DNA from: an uncultured Caulobacter sp.
GTDB lineage: Bacteria > Pseudomonadota > Alphaproteobacteria > Caulobacterales > Caulobacteraceae
Reading direction: 5' to 3'
NCBI GenBank assembly: GCA_937925635.1
Contig: CALALX010000079.1
Location: 1-19,270, forward strand
DNA length: 19,270 bases
The position numbers were made by a program, and so were the translations under genes. Shown here in pieces: positions 1 through 8,471 of the stretch; position 1 is the stretch's first letter, and each line of letters begins with the position of its first letter. The notes below the pieces were generated by a model. The model was not told the DNA's origin and did not search any database. It worked only from the letters and a program-made list of their open reading frames with translations.

Positions 1-1079
1 CCCTGACCCTTCCCCCCTCCAGGGGGAAGGGAATCGTCGTCCCGCCCGGCGGCCAGGCCGCGGCCCTCGCGCCCCTGCCGATCACCGCCCTGCGGCTGGA
101 CGCGGCGGCGGCCGCCCAGCTGCCGCGTCTCGGCCTGACCCGCATCGACCGTATCCTCGGCCTGCCGCGCGCCCAGCTGACCCGACGGTTCGGTCCGACC
201 ACCGTCCAGCGGCTGGACCAGGCGCTGGGTCGCGCGGGCGAGGCGTTGAGCTTTCGCCGGCCGCCCTCGCCTTGGTTCGATCGCCTGGCCTTCGCCGAGC
301 CGATCAGCCTGCTGGACGACCTGGTTCGCGCCGCCGGAGACATCGCCGCCCGCCTCTGCGAGCGATTGCGCGTCGAGGGCAAGGGCGCGCGGCGGTTCGA
401 GCTGACGTTCCATCGCCTGGACGGCAGGGGCTTCCCCAGCGCCGTCGGCCTATCGGTCGCCGGTCGCGACGCCAAGGTGCTGACGCGGCTGTTCGCGCCG
501 AAGCTGGAGGCCGTCGATCCCGGCTTCGGCATCGAGATCGTGACCCTGTCGGCCGATGGCGTGGAGGGGTTGTCCGCCGCCCAGCACCGGCTGGACGACG
601 CCCGTGCGGCCATGACCGAGGAGAGCGTCGTCGCCCTGGTCGACCGCCTCGCCAATCGCCTGGGCGAGGACGCCGTCTGGCGGGCCGAGGTGTTCGAGAG
701 CCATGTGCCCGAGCGGGCGGTGCGCCTGGCGCCGGCCGCGTCCGCCCCGGTCCCGGACGGATGGGACCCGGACAAGCCCCGTCCCATCCGGCTGTTTCCC
801 CATCCGGAGGCGATCGAGGCTGTGGCTGTCCTGCCTGACGAGCCGCCGGTCGCCTTCACCTGGCGCGGCCGCCGCCACCGCGTCCGGCTGTCCGAAGGCC
901 CCGAGCGCATCTCCGAAGAGTGGTGGCGCAAGCCGATCGACGCCGTCGCCCCAGGCTTCGTGCGCGACTACTACCGCGTCGAGGACGAGGCCGGCGGCCG
1001 TTACTGGCTGTTCCGCGCGGGGCTGTACGGCGATCCGGAGAGCGCGCCGCGCTGGTGGCTGCATGGGGTGTTCGCGTGA
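1..1079 (+). CDS. imuB: ImuB, Y-family polymerase-like mutagenesis protein (5' end outside window)
   Basis: This is the C-terminal part of ImuB, the catalytically inactive Y-family relative that acts with ImuA and the polymerase DnaE2/ImuC in damage-induced mutagenesis. The frame is open from base 3, and the ATG-less stretch before base 246 is clearly coding: it gives ALAPLPITALRL, then a helix-hairpin-helix-like segment (LPRLGLTRIDRILGLPRAQL), as in ImuB proteins. The end, YWLFRAGLYGDPESAPRWWLHGVFA, is also typical. The stop TGA (1077-1079) overlaps the GTG start of dnaE2 in the sequence GTGA, so the two are translationally coupled. The polymerase core lies upstream of the window. Oddity: bases 7-31 are a palindrome that also occurs between genes at 9080-9103, here read as LPPSRGKG just before the conserved VPPG segment. 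In Caulobacter the imuA-imuB-dnaE2 operon is LexA-controlled; its promoter is not in this window. Confidence 0.93.
   Translation, partial: LTLPPSRGKGIVVPPGGQAAALAPLPITALRLDAAAAAQLPRLGLTRIDRILGLPRAQLTRRFGPTTVQRLDQALGRAGEALSFRRPPSPWFDRLAFAEPISLLDDLVRAAGDIAARLCERLRVEGKGARRFELTFHRLDGRGFPSAVGLSVAGRDAKVLTRLFAPKLEAVDPGFGIEIVTLSADGVEGLSAAQHRLDDARAAMTEESVVALVDRLANRLGEDAVWRAEVFESHVPERAVRLAPAASAPVPDGWDPDKPRPIRLFPHPEAIEAVAVLPDEPPVAFTWRGRRHRVRLSEGPERISEEWWRKPIDAVAPGFVRDYYRVEDEAGGRYWLFRAGLYGDPESAPRWWLHGVFA
7..31. repeat. Palindromic repeat inside imuB
   Basis: The arms CCCTTCCCCC (7-16) and GGGGGAAGGG (22-31) are perfect inverted repeats around the loop CTCCA. Twenty-four consecutive bases (7-30) are identical to 9080-9103, which lies in non-coding DNA. 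In imuB the element is in frame and adds about eight residues without a stop. I infer that a dispersed intergenic-type element has been accommodated in the gene. Confidence 0.75.
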
Positions 1080-4000
1080 CCCGTTACGTGGAGTTGCAGA
1101 CCACCACCAACTACAGCTTTCTGCGCGGGGCCTCGCATCCCGGCGAACTGGTCCGGACCGCCCAGGCCCTGGGCATGCCGGCGCTGGGGATCACCGACCG
1201 CAACAGCCTCGCCGGCGTCGTGCGGGCCTGGGCCGAGGCGCGCGACCGGGGGACCCGCAGCCTGACCGGCTGCCGGCTGGACTTCATCGACGGCGCGCCG
1301 AGCCTGCTCTGCTACCCTTCCGACCGCGAGGCCTACGCGCGGCTGACCCGGCTGCTGACCATCGGCCAGAGCGGGGCGGAAAAGGGCCAGTGCGACCTGC
1401 TGGTCGAGGACTTCCTTGAGCAGTCCGAGGGCCAGCTGGTGCTGATCGTGCCGCCGGACCGGCTGACCGCGGATTTCGAGGCCCGGGCGGCCGCCCTCGC
1501 CGGCAGGCTGCGCGGCCAGGTCTGGCTGGCGGCGTCGCGCGGCTACGGGGCTCGCGACCTCAAGCGTATTCACCGCCTGTATGAGATCTCCCGCCGCATC
1601 GGGGCGCCGATGGTCGCCACGGGCGACGTCCTCTACCATGGCCCCGAGCGGCGGCCCTTGCAGGACGTCCTGACCTGCGTGCGCGAGGGCTGCACGATCA
1701 CCCAGGCCGGCTGCCGGCTTGAGGCCAACGCCGAGCGTTGCCTGAAGTCGCCCGCGGAAATGGCGCGTCTCTTCCGCAACTGGCCCGACGCCGTCGAACG
1801 CTCCGCGCAGATCGCCGACCGCATCACCTTCGACCTCGGCGCGCTGCGCGAGGAATACCCGGACGAGCCCGTGCCGCCCGGCAAGACGGCGATGCAGCAC
1901 CTGCGGGCCCTGACCTTCGAAGGCGCCCGCAAACGCTATCCGGACGGGACGCCGACCAAGGTGGTGAAGAACCTGCGGATGGAGCTGCGGCTGATCCGCA
2001 AGATGAACTACCCCAACTATTTCCTGACCGTGCACGACATCGTCGCCGAGGCCCGGCGGCTGGGCATCCTCTGTCAGGGGCGGGGGTCCGCCGCCAACTC
2101 CTCGGTCTGCTACTGCCTGCATGTGACCGCGATCGATCCGATGAAGCACCGGCTGCTGTTCACCCGCTTCATCTCCGAGAACCGCGGCGAGCCGCCCGAC
2201 ATCGACGTCGACTTCGAGCATGAGCGGCGCGAGGAGGTGATGCAGTACGTCTACCGGCGCTACGGCCGGCACAAGGCGGCCATCTGCGGGACGGTGATCC
2301 ACTATCGCCCGCGCAGCGCCATCCGCGACGTGGGCAAGGCGCTGGGCCTGACCGAGGACGTCACCGCCGCGCTGGCGGGCACGGTCTGGGGCAGCTGGGG
2401 CGGCGAGATCGCGCAGGAGCACATCCGTCAGGTCGGCCTCGATCCCGACAACGAGGAGATTCGGCGCGCCGTGACCCTCGCCGCCGAACTGCTGAACTTC
2501 CCTCGCCACCTGTCGCAGCACGTCGGCGGCTTCGTGCTGACCAAGCGGCGACTGGACGAGACCGTGCCGATCGGCAACGCGGCGATGAAGGACCGCACCT
2601 TCATCATGTGGGACAAGGACGACATCGACGCCCTCGGGCTGATGAAGGTCGACATCCTGGCGCTCGGCATGCTGACCGCCCTGCAGCGGGGGCTGGGCAT
2701 GCTGCGGCGGGACCACGGTCAGGCGCTGTGGGACCTGGCCGACATCCCCGACGAGGAGCCGGGCGTCTACGGCATGCTCCAGAAGGCCGACTCGCTGGGC
2801 GTGTTCCAGGTCGAGAGCCGGGCCCAGATGTCGATGCTGCCGCGCCTGAAGCCGGACAAGTTCTATGACCTGGTCATCGAGGTGGCGATCGTCCGGCCGG
2901 GGCCGATCCAGGGCAAGATGGTCCATCCCTACCTGCGCCGCAAACAGGGGCTGGAGGAGCCCGACTGGCCGGCGCCGCATCCCGACCACGGGCCGCCGGA
3001 TGAACTCAAGCAGGTGCTCGGCAACACCCTCGGCGTGCCGCTCTTCCAGGAGCAGGCGATGAGCCTGGCCATCGAGGCGGCGAAATTCACGCCGGACGAG
3101 GCCGACGGCCTGCGCCGGGCGATGGCGACGTTCAAGAACCTGGGCGATCCGGCCCACTACCGCGACCGGTTCGTGAACGGCATGACCGCGCGCGGCTACG
3201 ATGCGGACTTCGCGGCCCGCTGCTTCCAGCAGATCGAGGGCTTTGGCCACTACGGCTTTCCGGAGAGCCACGCGGCCAGCTTCGCCAAGCTGGTCTACGT
3301 CTCGGCCTGGATGAAATGGGCCTGGCCGGACGTGTTCTGCGCCGCCCTGCTGAACGCGCAGCCGATGGGGTTCTACCAGCCGGCCCAACTGGTCCGCGAC
3401 GCGCGCGATCACGGGGTCGAGGTGCGGTCGCCGGATGTGATGCTGAGCGACTGGGACAGCACGCTGGAGCCGGCGTCGAACCCCAATCCGCGCCTGTACT
3501 GGCCGCGTCCGGCGGGCTGCGGTCCGATCAAGGCCGTCCGCCTGGGCCTGCGTCAGGTCAAGGGGCTGAAGAAGGCGGAGATCCTGCGCCTGGTCGCGGC
3601 CCGGCAAGCGGGGGCCCGAACCTTGCTCGAGCTGGCCCGGGCGGCGTCGCTGTCGCGGAGAACCCTGGAACTGCTGGCCGAGGCCGACGCCTTTCGCTCG
3701 CTGGGCATGGACCGGCGGGCGGCGCTATGGGCGGTCAAGGGCGAGGCGGCCGAGGTCGCCCGCGACGCCGCCTCGATGCTGGATGGCCTGCCGCTGTTCG
3801 AGGCGCCGGTGAACCTGCCGGTCCTCACCCTGCCGCAGCATGTGGCCGAGGACTACAGGACCACCAGCCTGTCGCTGAAGGCGCACCCCTGCGAGTTCTT
3901 CCGGCCGATGCTCGACCGGATGGGCTGCGTGCGGGCCGCCGATCTGCCGGGCGTCCGCAGCGGGACGCGGGTTTCGCTGGGCGGGCTGGTGCTGATCCGC

Positions 4001-4372
4001 CAGCGGCCGGGCACGGCCAAGGGCGTGGTCTTCATCACCCTGGAGGACGAGAGCGGCCCGGCCAACGCCGTGGTCTGGCAGGACGTCTTCAAGGCCAACC
4101 GCCGGCTGGCGATGAGTTCGTCCTTCCTGGTCGTTCATGGCCGCATCCAGCGCGACCATGACGGGCGTAAGGAGGGCGAGGTGATCCACATCGTCGTCGA
4201 GCGGTTCACCGACCTGACGCCGGAGCTGGTCCGGATGCGAGAAGAGGGCCGCGGCCCCGACCGGCTGAAGAGGTCCGGTCAAGGCTGGTCCGCAGCCGCG
4301 ATTTTCACTGAGGGGCCAGTAGATTCCGTTCATCCCGGGATGAGCGGATCGAGAAAGGAGCGCGCCCCCTAA
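1076..4372 (+). CDS. dnaE2: Error-prone DNA polymerase DnaE2/ImuC, C-terminus apparently frameshifted
   Basis: This C-family DNA polymerase carries out translesion synthesis in the SOS mutasome with ImuA and ImuB. I chose the GTG at 1076: it overlaps the imuB stop, and the protein then begins TRYVELQTTTNYSFLRGASHP, the start of the PHP domain; the longer frame from 920 is only imuB read out of frame. The product has 1098 residues. The palm aspartates are visible as PDIDVDF (D375, D377) and MKVDILALG (D526). A helix-hairpin-helix region follows around 820-870 and an OB fold around 960-1005 (VSLGGLVLIRQRPG). Oddity: the last 40 or so codons do not look like the family. One frame over, bases 4252-4311 read RPRPAEEVRSRLVRSRDFH then TGA, and SRDFH is the usual DnaE2 ending. 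A one-base loss near 4235-4270, or a sequencing error, would explain this. The shifted frame runs on to 4372 and overlaps the convergent kinase gene by 4 bp. Confidence 0.95.
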   Translation: MTRYVELQTTTNYSFLRGASHPGELVRTAQALGMPALGITDRNSLAGVVRAWAEARDRGTRSLTGCRLDFIDGAPSLLCYPSDREAYARLTRLLTIGQSGAEKGQCDLLVEDFLEQSEGQLVLIVPPDRLTADFEARAAALAGRLRGQVWLAASRGYGARDLKRIHRLYEISRRIGAPMVATGDVLYHGPERRPLQDVLTCVREGCTITQAGCRLEANAERCLKSPAEMARLFRNWPDAVERSAQIADRITFDLGALREEYPDEPVPPGKTAMQHLRALTFEGARKRYPDGTPTKVVKNLRMELRLIRKMNYPNYFLTVHDIVAEARRLGILCQGRGSAANSSVCYCLHVTAIDPMKHRLLFTRFISENRGEPPDIDVDFEHERREEVMQYVYRRYGRHKAAICGTVIHYRPRSAIRDVGKALGLTEDVTAALAGTVWGSWGGEIAQEHIRQVGLDPDNEEIRRAVTLAAELLNFPRHLSQHVGGFVLTKRRLDETVPIGNAAMKDRTFIMWDKDDIDALGLMKVDILALGMLTALQRGLGMLRRDHGQALWDLADIPDEEPGVYGMLQKADSLGVFQVESRAQMSMLPRLKPDKFYDLVIEVAIVRPGPIQGKMVHPYLRRKQGLEEPDWPAPHPDHGPPDELKQVLGNTLGVPLFQEQAMSLAIEAAKFTPDEADGLRRAMATFKNLGDPAHYRDRFVNGMTARGYDADFAARCFQQIEGFGHYGFPESHAASFAKLVYVSAWMKWAWPDVFCAALLNAQPMGFYQPAQLVRDARDHGVEVRSPDVMLSDWDSTLEPASNPNPRLYWPRPAGCGPIKAVRLGLRQVKGLKKAEILRLVAARQAGARTLLELARAASLSRRTLELLAEADAFRSLGMDRRAALWAVKGEAAEVARDAASMLDGLPLFEAPVNLPVLTLPQHVAEDYRTTSLSLKAHPCEFFRPMLDRMGCVRAADLPGVRSGTRVSLGGLVLIRQRPGTAKGVVFITLEDESGPANAVVWQDVFKANRRLAMSSSFLVVHGRIQRDHDGRKEGEVIHIVVERFTDLTPELVRMREEGRGPDRLKRSGQGWSAAAIFTEGPVDSVHPGMSGSRKERAP

Positions 4373-6180
4373 GCCGCCTCCGCCGTCGCCGGCGGCGCGT
4401 CGACGTGCGCGGCGGCTTCGGCGAGGGCGGCGAACAGTTCCTCCAGCGCGATCGGCTTGCGCACGACGCCGTCGGCGCCGGCCGCGCGGTAGCGGGCGAC
4501 GTCCTCCTCGTAGACATTGGCGGTCAGCATCCAGACCGGGATCGTCGAACCCGCGCCGCGCAACGCGCGCAGGGCTGACAAGCCGTCCATGACCGGCATG
4601 TTGGCGTCCATCAGCACCATGTCGAACGACTCGGCGGCGAGGGCGGTCAGCGCCTGCTGGCCGTTCTCGACGACCGTCAGCGTCACCGGCAGCGGCTCAA
4701 GCAGGGCCCGCAGGACGTGACGGTTGCCGGCGTTGTCCTCCGCGGCCAGCACCCGCAGCGGCCGCGTCTCGTCCAGACCATCGGCCTCGATCTGGACGTC
4801 GCCGTCGTCCACCAGCCCGCACGCCGGGGCCGTGAAGGTCACGCGGAAGGCCGCGCCGCCGCCGGGCGCGTCGCCGACCTCGATCTGGCCGCCCATCAGG
4901 GCCAGGTTGCCGGCGCAGATGGCCAGACCCAACCCGGCGCCGCCCAGCGCGCGCCCGGCCGTCGTCTGTTCGAACACGCGGAAGATCCGTTCGCGGTCGG
5001 CGGCGGGAACGCCCGGCCCCTGGTCGAGGACCTCCATCCGAACCGTCAGGTCGGAGTCGCCCGACTCCGCGGCCGCGGCCACGCGGAGGGTGACCTGGCC
5101 GCCGCGCGGGCTGAACTTCAGCGCGTTGGAGACGAGGTTGATCAGCACCTGTTCGACCTTGCCGCCATCGGCCAGCAGGCCACAGGAGCCGGGCAGGCCG
5201 TCGAGATCGGGAACCAGGGTCACATCCTGCTCGGCGGCCCGCTGGCCCCAGACCCGGAAGACCGTCTCGACCGATTGGCGCAGGTCGAAGGGCTCGGGCG
5301 ACAGGGTGGTCTTGCCGGCCTCGATGCGGCCGATGTCGAGCATGGCGTCGAGCAGCCGCTTGAGCAGCGCGCCCGCGTCGACGACGCCGCGCGCCATGTC
5401 CTTCTGGCGCGTCGACAGCCGCGAACGGGTGAGGGCCTCGGCCAGGCCCAGCACGGCGTTGAGCGGCGTGCGGATCTCGTGGCTCGTCATCGCGAGGAAG
5501 TCGGACTTGGCCCGGCTGGCCGCCTCGGCCTGGGCCTGGGCGGCCTCGGCCCGCGCGACCATGGCGGTCAGGGCGAGGTTCTTTTCCTCCAGCGCCAGGC
5601 GGGCGTCGGCGAGGGTCCGGTCGGTCGACTGCTGGCGCCAGCTGGCGGCGACGATGGCCACCACGAACAGCAGCACGGCGGCGGCGAAATGCCCGCTGGG
5701 CATGGCCGGGCCGGCGTTGAGTGAGATCCACACCATCGACCCGATCGAGGGCGCGATCGCCGCCGCATAGCCCAGCCGGCTCATGTGCACCTGCAGGGCC
5801 GTGAACATCAGCACGCCGATGATCAGCAGGCCGGTCTCGAGCCGCACCACCTGGCTCGTCGCGTCGGCCCGTACGTCCAGCGCCATGGCGCAGGCCTGCA
5901 GCGAGATCAGGAAGGTGATCAGACCGGTGCGGACGGTCAGCTTGCGAAGCGCCTGGCTGGCGTCGGGGTCGCGCGCGGCGACCTCCACGGCCCAGAACAG
6001 CACCGAATAGAGCGCCAGATGCAGGACGCCGAACCCGAGGGCGTAGAGCGGATCGGTCTCGACCGCGACGATGGCCGTCAGCCCGAGCGCCATCGCAAAG
6101 CGTACGGCCGCCATGCCGCGAAAGTGGCGGATGTGGCCTTCCAGTTTCAGCGCGGCGACGTGCCCGGGCGAGGTATCCAT
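4369..6180 (-). CDS. Membrane-bound hybrid sensor histidine kinase with receiver domain
   Basis: This 603-residue two-component sensor autophosphorylates on histidine and passes the phosphate to its own receiver domain. Residues 24-180 hold about six hydrophobic segments with little outside the membrane, so the signal is probably sensed within or near the membrane. A short coiled coil (about 185-225) leads to the HisKA domain with SHEIRTPLNAVLG (phospho-acceptor H234). The ATPase domain shows the N box (KVEQVLINLVSNALKF, N348/N352), the G1 box DQGPG (386-390) and the G2 box GGAGLGLAI (413-421). The receiver (about 476-590) has the acidic pair E481/D482, the phospho-aspartate D525 (LMDANMPVMDG), T553 and K575. 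No HPt domain is present, so a separate phosphotransfer protein or reverse phosphate flow is expected. It is transcribed towards dnaE2 and no cognate regulator lies next to it. The signal is unknown. Confidence 0.93.
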   Translation of the reverse strand: MDTSPGHVAALKLEGHIRHFRGMAAVRFAMALGLTAIVAVETDPLYALGFGVLHLALYSVLFWAVEVAARDPDASQALRKLTVRTGLITFLISLQACAMALDVRADATSQVVRLETGLLIIGVLMFTALQVHMSRLGYAAAIAPSIGSMVWISLNAGPAMPSGHFAAAVLLFVVAIVAASWRQQSTDRTLADARLALEEKNLALTAMVARAEAAQAQAEAASRAKSDFLAMTSHEIRTPLNAVLGLAEALTRSRLSTRQKDMARGVVDAGALLKRLLDAMLDIGRIEAGKTTLSPEPFDLRQSVETVFRVWGQRAAEQDVTLVPDLDGLPGSCGLLADGGKVEQVLINLVSNALKFSPRGGQVTLRVAAAAESGDSDLTVRMEVLDQGPGVPAADRERIFRVFEQTTAGRALGGAGLGLAICAGNLALMGGQIEVGDAPGGGAAFRVTFTAPACGLVDDGDVQIEADGLDETRPLRVLAAEDNAGNRHVLRALLEPLPVTLTVVENGQQALTALAAESFDMVLMDANMPVMDGLSALRALRGAGSTIPVWMLTANVYEEDVARYRAAGADGVVRKPIALEELFAALAEAAAHVDAPPATAEAA

Positions 6181-6272
6181 GGTCGGGCATCAGACCATCG
6201 GTGTGTGAACATGCGACTAAACGTCTCGCCCCGCGCGGCCGTCGGAACACAAAGAGACGATCGCCTTCCGCC

Positions 6273-7496
6273 TCAGGCGCGGTCCAGCGGCAGGATGTCC
6301 GCCGGATCTCCGGCGGAGGCGGCGGCCGCGCCGGATGAGCGCCGCAACAGGCAGTCGGCGGCCGCGAAGACGGTGACCAGCGAACTGTCCTGATCGGGGA
6401 AGGGGACCACGCCGCCGGGCGTGATCCGCGCGCGCATCCAGTGTTCGCGCGGTCCGTTGGCGGGAAGCGGCTCTGCCAGCGGCGCGGACGCCAGGCGGAA
6501 CGGCGTCGACGCGCCCTGCAGCGCCAGCACCAAGGGCTTCAGGAACAGCTCGGCGCAGACGAAGCCGGAGGCCGGGTTGCCGGGCAGACCCAGCACCAGC
6601 CGTCCGTCGGCCAGTCGCCCGAACCAGGTCGGCTTGCCGGGCCGCACATTGACCGTCTCGACATCCAGCGCGAGGCCCAGGGCCGTCAGGGCGGGCTTGA
6701 CGAGGTCGTAGTCGCCGACCGAGGCGCCGCCCACTGTGACAACCAGATCGGCCGCGACGTCGCGGACGGCGGCGGCGATGGCGGCCTCGTCGTCGCCGGT
6801 GGGCGCGAGCCGCGTCGCCTCGGCGCCCCAGCGCGCCAGCATCGGCTGCAGGCCGGCCGAGCCCGACTCGTAGATCTGGAACGGCCCCGCCGCCCCGCCA
6901 GGCGCCGCCAGCTCCTCGCCGGTCGCGAGAACGGCCACGCGCGGTCGGCGGGCGACGGAAACCTCGGCGCGGCCGGCGGCGGCGGCCAGAGACAGTTTCC
7001 AGGGATCCAGGCGCGCGCCGGCCGCCAGCAGCGCCGCGCCGGACCGGAAGTCGCCGCCGCGCGGGCGGATGTTGGCGGAGGGGCCCGCCGGTCCGAGCCG
7101 GACCCAGTCGCCATCCCGCGTCGCCTGCTCCTGGATCACGACCAGATCGGCCCCGTCGGGCACGGGCGCGCCCGTGAAGATGCGGACGGCCTCGCCGGCC
7201 TGCAGCGGCAACGCGTAGCCCCGTCCGGCGGCGCTTTCCCCGACGATGCGCAAGGCGACGGCCTCGCCCGCGTCGGCGCGGCGCACGGCCCATCCGTCCA
7301 TGGCGGAGGCGTTGAAGGGCGGCTGATCGCGCTGGGCGACGATGGTCTCGGCCAGCACGCGGCCGTCCGCCCGCGCCAGCGGAACGGTCTCGACGGTGGG
7401 CGCGCCGGCTCGCGCCAGCATCCGGGCCCGCGCGTCCTCGACGCTCAGACCCTTGCGCTGCCGGGCGTCAGCCGACGAAGGCGCGTTCGAGGACAT
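6273..7496 (-). CDS. moeA: Molybdopterin molybdenumtransferase MoeA
   Basis: MoeA inserts molybdenum into adenylated molybdopterin in the last step of molybdenum cofactor synthesis in the cytoplasm. The 407-residue length is normal. Family motifs are all present: FNASAMDGWAV (61-71), TGAPVPDGAD (108-117), the MoCF-domain signature VGGASVGDYDLVKP (255-268), RPGKPTWFG (285-293) and GLPGNPASGF (303-312). The ATG start at 7496 has GGAG nine bases upstream and lies inside the end of fpr, overlapping it by 29 bp on the same strand, so the two are probably co-transcribed and coupled. The first 15 residues are a poorly conserved extension before the usual LSVEDA start region. No other molybdenum cofactor gene is in the window. 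Confidence 0.95.
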   Translation of the reverse strand: MSSNAPSSADARQRKGLSVEDARARMLARAGAPTVETVPLARADGRVLAETIVAQRDQPPFNASAMDGWAVRRADAGEAVALRIVGESAAGRGYALPLQAGEAVRIFTGAPVPDGADLVVIQEQATRDGDWVRLGPAGPSANIRPRGGDFRSGAALLAAGARLDPWKLSLAAAAGRAEVSVARRPRVAVLATGEELAAPGGAAGPFQIYESGSAGLQPMLARWGAEATRLAPTGDDEAAIAAAVRDVAADLVVTVGGASVGDYDLVKPALTALGLALDVETVNVRPGKPTWFGRLADGRLVLGLPGNPASGFVCAELFLKPLVLALQGASTPFRLASAPLAEPLPANGPREHWMRARITPGGVVPFPDQDSSLVTVFAAADCLLRRSSGAAAASAGDPADILPLDRA

Positions 7497-8286
7497 AGTC
7501 GCCAGGCTCCGCGTTGGACCCCTCGACCATGCCGTGAGTCTCGACCAGGGCGGCCATGTCCTTGATGAAGTTCATGCTGCCGCACAGCATGACGCGGTCC
7601 TCCGCCGGATTGAACCGGTCGCCCGGCAGGCCGAGGTCGCGAAACAGCTGGCCCGAGGCGATCAGGTCCGTGAACCGGCCCTGGCGCTCGAACGGCTCGC
7701 GGGTCACGGTCGGATAATAGGTCAGCTGGGCCTTCGCCTCCTCGCCGATCAGCGGATCGTCGTGGATGCCGGCGGTGAAGAAGTCGCGATAGGCCAGTTC
7801 GGCGACGTCGCGCACGCCGTGGCAGACGTACACCTGCTCGAAGCGGCTGTAGGCCTCCGGATCGCGGGCCACCGCCAGCCAGGGGGCCAGGCCCGTGCCG
7901 GTGCCGAACAGGAACAGGCGCTTGCCGCCCTTGAGCGCGTCCAGCACCAGGGTGCCGGTCGGCTTCTTGCCCATCAGCACGGTGTCGCCGGGCTGGATCT
8001 TCTGCAGCCGGCTGGTCAACGGGCCGTCGGCGACCTTGATCGAGAAGAACTCGAGCTCTTCCGCCCAGGCGGGCGAACCGATCGAGTAGGCGCGGAGGAC
8101 CGGCTTGCCGCCGTCTTCCCCGGGGAGGCCGATCATCACGAACTCACCGGACCGGAAGCGGAAGCTTTCCGGGCGGGTGATGGCGAAGCTGAACAGACGG
8201 TCGGTCCAGTGCTTCACCCACAGCACCTTCTCCTCGAAGAAGGGGCTGGCCTTGACGGGCGCGGCCTCAAGTTCGGCGGTCGGCAT
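7468..8286 (-). CDS. fpr: Ferredoxin--NADP(+) reductase, bacterial Fpr type
   Basis: This FAD enzyme moves electrons between NADPH and ferredoxin or flavodoxin; bacterial Fpr supports oxidative-stress defence and iron-sulphur cluster or biosynthetic enzymes. I chose the ATG at 8286, giving 272 residues, because AGGAAA stands about ten bases before it and the domain starts directly (FFEEKVLWVKHWTDRLFSF). The longer frame back to 8772 is not protein-like. The FAD-binding RAYSIGSP lies at 65-72, the NADP-binding GTGTGLAPW at 128-136, and CGSMNFI around 235-241. The end, YVLERAFVG, is the usual subclass-I bacterial C-terminus that covers the flavin. It is followed by moeA with a 29-bp overlap. 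Confidence 0.95.
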   Translation of the reverse strand: MPTAELEAAPVKASPFFEEKVLWVKHWTDRLFSFAITRPESFRFRSGEFVMIGLPGEDGGKPVLRAYSIGSPAWAEELEFFSIKVADGPLTSRLQKIQPGDTVLMGKKPTGTLVLDALKGGKRLFLFGTGTGLAPWLAVARDPEAYSRFEQVYVCHGVRDVAELAYRDFFTAGIHDDPLIGEEAKAQLTYYPTVTREPFERQGRFTDLIASGQLFRDLGLPGDRFNPAEDRVMLCGSMNFIKDMAALVETHGMVEGSNAEPGDYVLERAFVG

Positions 8287-8419
8287 GTCTCTGAATTTCC
8301 TGGCGACCACGGCGGGCCGATGCTGATCCTCATGTGATGCGGCGCAGCATGATGTCAACGCGAGGAAGACTCGGGGAGCGGATAGGGATGCTGCGGGAAG
8401 GGGGGGTGTGCGGCCGCCC

Positions 8420-8443
8420 GTCCGCTTTCGACCCATTGCGGAC
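8420..8443. repeat. Small inverted repeat, probably a dispersed element
   Basis: GTCCGC (8420-8425) and GCGGAC (8438-8443) pair around a 12-base spacer, TTTCGACCCATT. I recall closely similar sequences scattered between genes in alphaproteobacteria, but only one copy is in this window, so the assignment as a dispersed repeat rests on memory rather than on the sequence. It lies 28 bp before the start of the small gene at 8472. Confidence 0.4.
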
Positions 8444-8471
8444 CGAAGCAGCCTCCTCCACGATCTGGGAC

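Noticed and set aside
1001..3607. 868-codon minus-strand frame opposite dnaE2
   Set aside because: It is the mirror of a well-supported polymerase gene; long antisense frames are expected at this G+C content, and the His/Gln/Arg-rich product resembles no family.
4330..4343. 14-bp perfect palindrome TCATCCCGGGATGA between the dnaE2 original stop and the kinase gene, as a bidirectional terminator
   Set aside because: A usable hairpin would have only about five pairs and there is no T-run on either strand; the signal is too weak to call.
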